Of a DNA stretch of 11,119 bases, positions 7,243 to 11,119 are shown piece after piece. Each line of letters begins with the position of its first letter. The stretch's first letter is position 1. This stretch comes from Spirochaetota bacterium (GTDB lineage Bacteria > Spirochaetota > Spirochaetia > DSM-27196 > PWMO01). The DNA lies in the NCBI GenBank assembly GCA_009908735.1, contig JAAAOR010000062.1:1-11119 (forward strand). The letters are read 5' to 3'. The notes beneath the pieces are model-generated. The model had not been told where the DNA came from. It made no database searches and was given only the letters and a program-made list of their open reading frames with translations. The translations under genes were made by a program, and so were the position numbers.

Positions 7243-9642
7243 CTACCCATCGTCACCGGCGGCTTCCGGAGCTTCAATTGCCGGGCGCTCGTCGGATTCG
7301 ATCTCCCCGGGCTGAGGAGTACCCTCCGCCCGTATGACAATATCCTCGTCTTCAACGTCAACTACGGCCGTCCCGCCGTTCTCGAGCTCACCAAAGAGCA
7401 CCGCGTCAACGAAGAAGGACTTCACCTTGTCCTCTACGAGGCGAGAAATGTTCCGTGCGCCAAACTCTTCCGAGTATCCGTGCTCCGCCAACCAGGTGAG
7501 CGCGGCAGGAGTGACCTCGACATCCACCTTCTTTTCGGCAAGCTGCGAGTTGAAGGCCTTGATCTCCTTGCTGACGATGTTCTCGAGGACTTCGGTGGCA
7601 AGCGCGTTAAAGATGACGACCTTGTCGAGGCGGTTGCGAAACTCGGGGCTAAAAATGCGTTCCACTGCATCGTTTACAGCCTCATTGGTGATCTGCCGCT
7701 CGCCGAAGCCGATCATCGGCTTTCCGATTTCCCGGGCACCGGCGTTCGAGGTCATGATGATGATGACGTTTCGGAAATCCGCCTTCTTGCCCGTGTTGTC
7801 GGTCATCGTGGCGTAATCCATCACCGAGAGCAGAATGTTAAAGATGTCCTGGTGTGCCTTCTCGATCTCATCGAGGAGGAGCACCGCATGGGGTGTCTTG
7901 CGGATGGCGTCGGTGAGCAGGGCGCCTTCCTCGTAGCCGACATAGCCAGGAGGCGAACCGATGAGACGCGAGACGGTATGCTTTTCCTGGTACTCACTCA
8001 TGTCGAACCGATGCATCTCCACTCCCAGCGTAGAGGCAAGCTGGCGTGCGAGCTCGGTCTTGCCCACGCCGGTGGGACCGACGAAGAGGAAGTTTGCCAC
8101 CGGCTTGTCCGGGTTACGGAAGCCGGCTCGCGAACGCTTGACCGCCTCGACGACCGAGGCAATAGCATCGTCCTGGCCAAAGACCACCTGATGAAGGTCC
8201 TGATCGAGGTGTGCGAGCCGGTCCTTCTCCGAGGTTCCCACACTTCGTTCGGGGATTTTTGCGATCTTGGAGACGACCTTTTCGATATCGTGCTCGCTGA
8301 TGGTGACCGGCTCCGCGTCGTGCTCGGAGGCCTCCACACGCATTCGGATGTAGGCGCCGGCCTCGTCTATCACATCGATCGCCTTGTCGGGAAGGTGCCG
8401 ATCGGTTATGTAGAGATGCGAAAGATGCACCGCAGCCTCGAGCGCGTCCTCGGTATAGGTAACGTTGTGGTACTCTTCATACTTCTGCCGCAGGCCTTTG
8501 AGAATCTCAACCGTCTCATCTTCGCTGGGCTCCAGCACCTCTATTTTCTGAAATCGCCGCGAGAGCGCGCGGTCCTTCTCGAAGTACTTCTTGTACTCCT
8601 CGTAGGTTGTCGAGCCGACGCACCGGATTCGACCTGAGGAGAGAGCGGGCTTTAGCATGTTGGAGGCGTCCATCGACCCGCCGGCCACGGCGCCCGCTCC
8701 GACTACGGTGTGGATCTCGTCGATGAACAGGATGACGTCGTCTCGCTTTTCGACGGCCTTGATGACCTGCTTCATCCGTTCCTCGAAGTCGCCGCGATAG
8801 CGGGTGCCGGCGAGCATACCGCCCATGTCGAGCGCGAGCACGCTGTAATCCTTGAGAACCGGCGGCACGGTGCCGTCCGCAATCCGCTGGGCAAGCCCTT
8901 CGGTTATGGCGGTCTTCCCGACACCCGGGTCACCGAGGTGAACCGGATTGTTCTTCATGCGGCGGCACAGCACCTGCACGGTACGCTCGAGGATGTCCTC
9001 GCGTCCGATGAGGGGCTCGAGTCTGCCCTCACGGGCCTGCTCGGTAAGGTCGGTGGTGAACTTCGAAAGGGCGTCTTTTTTCTTTGCCTTGCCGCCCTCT
9101 TCCTCGCCCTCTTCGGCTTCGCCGAGACCCGGCGTGCCCTCCTCGCCTGCATCCGTGTCGGGAAAGGGCTCGTCGCTCTCTACCTCGTAATCCTCTTCCT
9201 CGACGCCTTCAGCGTCGGAGGAGGAAACACCGTGGGAGATGATCTGCAGCAAGTCGACGCGCTGCAGCCCGGCTTTCTTCAGAAAGTAGGCACCGAAGGA
9301 CTCATCCTCGTCAAATATCGACACGATTATGTCACCGATATCGACCTCTTCCTTGGAGGCGGCCTCGGTGTGGAAGACCGCCCGCTCGATCACGTTTTGG
9401 AAACCCAGCGACTGCAGCGGATCGGCCCCGTCGAGCACAGGCACCTTCTCTTTGAGGTGCTGGTCGAGCTGAGTGCGTACGCCGTCCGGATCCACGCCGC
9501 ATTCGGCGACGACGTCACGCGGATAATCGAAGTGAAGCGCCGCATACAGCACGTGCTCCGGCGTCAGATACTCATGATTTCGTTGCTTTGCTTCCTGGTA
9601 TGCAGCGTTCAAAATTGCCTGAAGTTCTCTATTTATTCGCAT
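7243..9642 (-). CDS. clpA: ATP-dependent Clp protease ATP-binding subunit ClpA
   Basis: AAA+ unfoldase that feeds substrates into ClpP, with two ATPase rings. The 799-residue product has a double Clp_N domain (1-140), an acidic linker (143-184), D1 with Walker A GDPGVGKT (237-244), Walker B FIDEIH (306-311) and pore-loop RYRG (281-284), and D2 with GPTGVGKT (522-529), LLLDEIEKA (588-596), pore-loop GYVGYEEG (566-573) and sensor-2 GAR (728-730). There is no long middle coiled coil between D1 and D2 as in ClpB. An IGF loop (644-646) marks it as ClpP-binding, hence ClpA. The Asp/Glu-rich linker looks longer than in E. coli, and an acidic Pro-rich tail (about 774-799) follows D2. The ATG is 14 nt after the clpS stop, behind a GGGGG tract. 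ClpS-delivered N-degron substrates are expected; clpP is elsewhere. Confidence 0.96.
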   Translation of the reverse strand: MRINRELQAILNAAYQEAKQRNHEYLTPEHVLYAALHFDYPRDVVAECGVDPDGVRTQLDQHLKEKVPVLDGADPLQSLGFQNVIERAVFHTEAASKEEVDIGDIIVSIFDEDESFGAYFLKKAGLQRVDLLQIISHGVSSSDAEGVEEEDYEVESDEPFPDTDAGEEGTPGLGEAEEGEEEGGKAKKKDALSKFTTDLTEQAREGRLEPLIGREDILERTVQVLCRRMKNNPVHLGDPGVGKTAITEGLAQRIADGTVPPVLKDYSVLALDMGGMLAGTRYRGDFEERMKQVIKAVEKRDDVILFIDEIHTVVGAGAVAGGSMDASNMLKPALSSGRIRCVGSTTYEEYKKYFEKDRALSRRFQKIEVLEPSEDETVEILKGLRQKYEEYHNVTYTEDALEAAVHLSHLYITDRHLPDKAIDVIDEAGAYIRMRVEASEHDAEPVTISEHDIEKVVSKIAKIPERSVGTSEKDRLAHLDQDLHQVVFGQDDAIASVVEAVKRSRAGFRNPDKPVANFLFVGPTGVGKTELARQLASTLGVEMHRFDMSEYQEKHTVSRLIGSPPGYVGYEEGALLTDAIRKTPHAVLLLDEIEKAHQDIFNILLSVMDYATMTDNTGKKADFRNVIIIMTSNAGAREIGKPMIGFGERQITNEAVNDAVERIFSPEFRNRLDKVVIFNALATEVLENIVSKEIKAFNSQLAEKKVDVEVTPAALTWLAEHGYSEEFGARNISRLVEDKVKSFFVDAVLFGELENGGTAVVDVEDEDIVIRAEGTPQPGEIESDERPAIEAPEAAGDDG

Positions 9643-9656
9643 GGGTCAGCCCCCGT

Positions 9657-9962
9657 TCATTCCTTCTCGATCGTGCACTTGAGCGGATATTGCCGCTCCC
9701 GGGCCATCTTATGTGCCTGGTTGACCTTCGTTATGGCAACGTCGTAGGTAAAAGACCCGACGTTACCCTTGCCGTTCTTGTGGACATGCAACATGATTTT
9801 CGTTGCATCCATCACGGTCTTGCGAAAGACCTTCATCAGTACCTCCACGACGAACTCCATGGTAGTGTAGTCGTCATTGTGCAGGAGAACCCGATACATG
9901 TCGGGCTCTTTAACCTCTTCCCTGGTTTTTTCCTTTATGTCTTCCGATTCTCCAGGAAACAT
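9657..9962 (-). CDS. clpS: ClpS adaptor protein (N-degron recognin)
   Basis: A small cytoplasmic adaptor that binds destabilising N-terminal residues (Leu, Phe, Tyr, Trp) and docks on the ClpA N-domain. The 101-residue product has a charged, flexible N-terminal tail (1-20), needed in the family for delivery. The substrate pocket follows: YRVLLHNDDYTTMEFV, with N29, D30, D31, T33 and M35 in the places of the E. coli pocket residues. IMLHVHKNGKG and GSFTYDVAITK come next, and PLKCTIEKE ends the fold. The ATG at 9960-9962 is preferred because a GGAG lies 4 nt upstream and the length fits the family. An in-frame TTG at 9989 would add nine residues. It lies directly upstream of clpA, the common order. 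Confidence 0.95.
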   Translation of the reverse strand: MFPGESEDIKEKTREEVKEPDMYRVLLHNDDYTTMEFVVEVLMKVFRKTVMDATKIMLHVHKNGKGNVGSFTYDVAITKVNQAHKMARERQYPLKCTIEKE

Positions 9963-10002
9963 ATATCTCCGCCCGACCTTTTGATTCAAGTACAGCCGAA
10001 AG

Positions 10003-10029
10003 ATAATAGCGGTTGCTTCAGCCGGTCAA
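10003..10029 (-). promoter_or_regulatory. Possible internal promoter for clpS-clpA-aat
   Basis: The minus strand has TTGACC (10024-10029) and TATTAT (10003-10008) with a 15-nt spacer, shorter than the ideal 17, and 10 of 12 consensus matches. It lies in the 71-nt gap upstream of clpS, just past the stop of the CxxCxxCC gene. A start near 9996 would give a leader of about 34 nt. It could let the N-degron genes be expressed apart from the two upstream genes. Confidence 0.45.
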
Positions 10030-10033
10030 ACGT

Positions 10034-10327
10034 TCACGTGCGGCGACGGTAGGCGCGGACGTATCCGCAGGTCGGCGGCATCAGCTTGTCGTATTTGGCG
10101 TGGAAGATAGTGACCTTTCGACAGTCGGGGTTTACCTCGAACCGGCGCTCGTACACGGTGCACCGTCGGCTTGCCGTGTCCAGATATCGGCAGGGCTGCG
10201 TATAGTCGATGGAGACACCACCGCCGTTGAGCCGGCTGCGTTTGTAGCAGCAGAGCCCGCAGCCGGTGCACAGCGACTCCCATCGCTCGCGCCGGCGCCG
10301 TAGGCGGGCGGTCAGTCGCTTCAGCAT
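10034..10327 (-). CDS. Small CxxCxxCC-type metal-binding protein (YkgJ/UPF0260-like)
   Basis: A 97-residue protein with eight cysteines. CTGCGLCC occupies 20-27, and single Cys follow at 46, 56, 69 and 87. The pattern CxxCGxCC...PCRYL...RCTVYERR...C resembles the putative zinc- or iron-chelating CxxCxxCC family (YkgJ, YcgN). The N-terminus (1-19) is very basic, with runs of Arg, and the C-terminus ends in Arg-rich YRRRT. The biochemical role of this family is not established; a metal cluster is an inference from the Cys count. Start ATG 10325-10327 lies 6 nt after the stop of the upstream VWA-type gene without a good ribosome site, so coupling is likely. It is shorter than YcgN-type proteins but appears complete. 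Confidence 0.8.
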   Translation of the reverse strand: MLKRLTARLRRRRERWESLCTGCGLCCYKRSRLNGGGVSIDYTQPCRYLDTASRRCTVYERRFEVNPDCRKVTIFHAKYDKLMPPTCGYVRAYRRRT

Positions 10328-10333
10328 GCGGGG

Positions 10334-11119
10334 CTAAAACTCCCTCGGCCCAAAGTACCCCGCCTCGTCGCGCCCGCTGCGGCGAATCAGGTAGGCCTCG
10401 ACCTCGAGGGGGATATACGCTCGACCGAAGTCCGTGGCACTTCCGGAGGTAACGCGGAGTGTGTAGCGTCCGCTGGGCCGCGCGACCGAGTCATCGGCAA
10501 TGCTGCGAATCCCGTCGTCTTCGTAGAGAAACAGGCTCTCACCGCCGGACTCAGAGCTCAGGAACTCGAGCGCGTCGTGGCGCTGTCCCTGCACGACGTA
10601 GACCACGTACAACCGGATGTGGTTATTGCGCAGCAGGGCGGAGAGCTCCTGCAGTCCGTAGTTCTGAAAGGCGCCCTGCCCCAGCCGCCCATCGGTCACG
10701 AACACGATCGCGCGGTGCTCGCGGGTGTCGAGGAGCGAGGTCGCTGAGAAATAGAGTCCGCGGTCGAAGGCCCACTCGGGTGAAAAGCCCTGCGGTGATG
10801 CCGCCTCCGCGGCAACCCGCCCGCTCGAGGATCCCGCCGGTGCTTCCAGAACCGGCGATTCCCCCGCGGACACTACCCGCAGGTCCGCATTTGCCGCGGA
10901 CGCCAGCTGTGTTGCGGCCTCACCCATCGCCTCGCGCTGCCGGGCCATAGCCGGAGACTTGTCGAGAAGCAGGGCGATCTGGCTACGATCGATAGCGTGG
11001 GCCGCAGCGATCAGCTCCGGCCCGCCGACCTGCCGGCCGTCCTCGGTCACGAAGAAGTTGGTTTCATCGAGACCGACAATGGGATCGCCGAGGCGGTTCT
11101 CCACCGCAAGGTCGATGTA
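10334..11119 (-). CDS. VWA-domain-like protein, C-terminal part (cut by window edge)
   Basis: The last 261 residues of a larger protein whose start lies beyond the right edge. The visible part opens with a strand-rich segment (DLAVENRLGDPIVGLDETNFF, then VTEDGR), typical of the domain that precedes VWA domains in bacterial secreted or surface proteins. A VWA-like core follows: QIALLLDKSPAM (47-58 of the visible part) where DxSxS is expected, then AIVFVTDGRLGQG with the second MIDAS-type TDG. The third MIDAS position is Ala rather than Ser (DKSPA), so metal binding may be weakened. The C-terminal ~70 residues are strand-rich and end in GYFGPREF. No transmembrane segment is seen in this part. 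A GTG at 11102-11104 is in frame, but coding continues upstream of it with no stop, so I treat the gene as open. Cellular location and partner are unknown. Confidence 0.75.
   Translation of the reverse strand, partial: YIDLAVENRLGDPIVGLDETNFFVTEDGRQVGGPELIAAAHAIDRSQIALLLDKSPAMARQREAMGEAATQLASAANADLRVVSAGESPVLEAPAGSSSGRVAAEAASPQGFSPEWAFDRGLYFSATSLLDTREHRAIVFVTDGRLGQGAFQNYGLQELSALLRNNHIRLYVVYVVQGQRHDALEFLSSESGGESLFLYEDDGIRSIADDSVARPSGRYTLRVTSGSATDFGRAYIPLEVEAYLIRRSGRDEAGYFGPREF

Noticed and set aside
7480..8637. Long plus-strand open frame opposite clpA
   Set aside because: It is a shadow of clpA: it lies wholly opposite a gene with intact AAA+ motifs, and its translation shows no domain. GC-rich codon use keeps the opposite frame open.
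7243..9642. ClpB or ClpC instead of ClpA
   Set aside because: No ClpB-length middle coiled coil or ClpC UVR segment is present, while the IGF loop, adjacent clpS and acidic N-D1 linker fit ClpA.
8710..9747. Second long plus-strand open frame opposite clpA and clpS
   Set aside because: Same reason: it covers two well-supported minus-strand genes, has no ribosome site and no recognisable motif.
1..11119. CRISPR array, insertion sequence, tRNA or prophage
   Set aside because: No spaced direct repeats, transposase or integrase motifs, terminal inverted repeats or cloverleaf sequences were seen, and the genes are ordinary chromosomal ones.

Overview
The window reads as ordinary chromosome from a moderately GC-rich bacterium, about 60% GC by eye. 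The most likely source is a free-living spirochaete (Spirochaeta/Alkalispirochaeta-like). That placement is an inference. It rests on the TGS-domain/uridine-kinase fusion, the spirochaete-style HD-GYP protein with its short N-terminal domain, and the general gene style. No rRNA, tRNA, mobile element or CRISPR array was seen. Ten genes are supported, and the two at the edges are cut by the window.

Layout. 1-907 (minus) is the N-terminal part of glutamyl-tRNA synthetase, behind a near-consensus promoter. 1078-2661 (plus) encodes an unusual photolyase/cryptochrome-family flavoprotein, divergent from gltX. It ends 10 nt from the end of a convergent, unrecognised two-helix membrane protein (2672-3490, minus). 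The 71 nt between that gene and the next hold two promoters that face each other. To the right is a two-gene plus-strand unit: an HD-GYP protein whose metal-binding residues are largely replaced (3562-4719), then, 6 nt later, a nucleoside kinase with TGS and ThrRS-like domains (4726-6393). This unit converges on a minus-strand cluster running from the right edge leftward: a VWA-type protein (partial, 10334-11119), a small CxxCxxCC protein (10034-10327), clpS (9657-9962), clpA (7243-9642) and aat (6469-7197).

How the genes work together. aat, clpS and clpA form a compact N-degron module: Aat adds Leu/Phe to proteins with basic N-termini, ClpS recognises the new N-terminus, and ClpA unfolds the substrate for ClpP. 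clpP itself is not in the window. A promoter-like sequence just upstream of clpS suggests the three can be expressed separately from the two upstream genes. The HD-GYP and kinase genes look co-transcribed and perhaps translationally coupled, so a nucleotide-linked role for both is possible but unproven.

The most interesting element is the HD-GYP protein. It keeps the fold signatures (GTGYP, SDRPYR) but has HE for HD, CRE for HHE and no metal-binding Asp, which predicts a non-catalytic sensor or scaffold. The photolyase, which lacks the WQW tryptophans, is second. The facing promoters at 3480-3549 are third.
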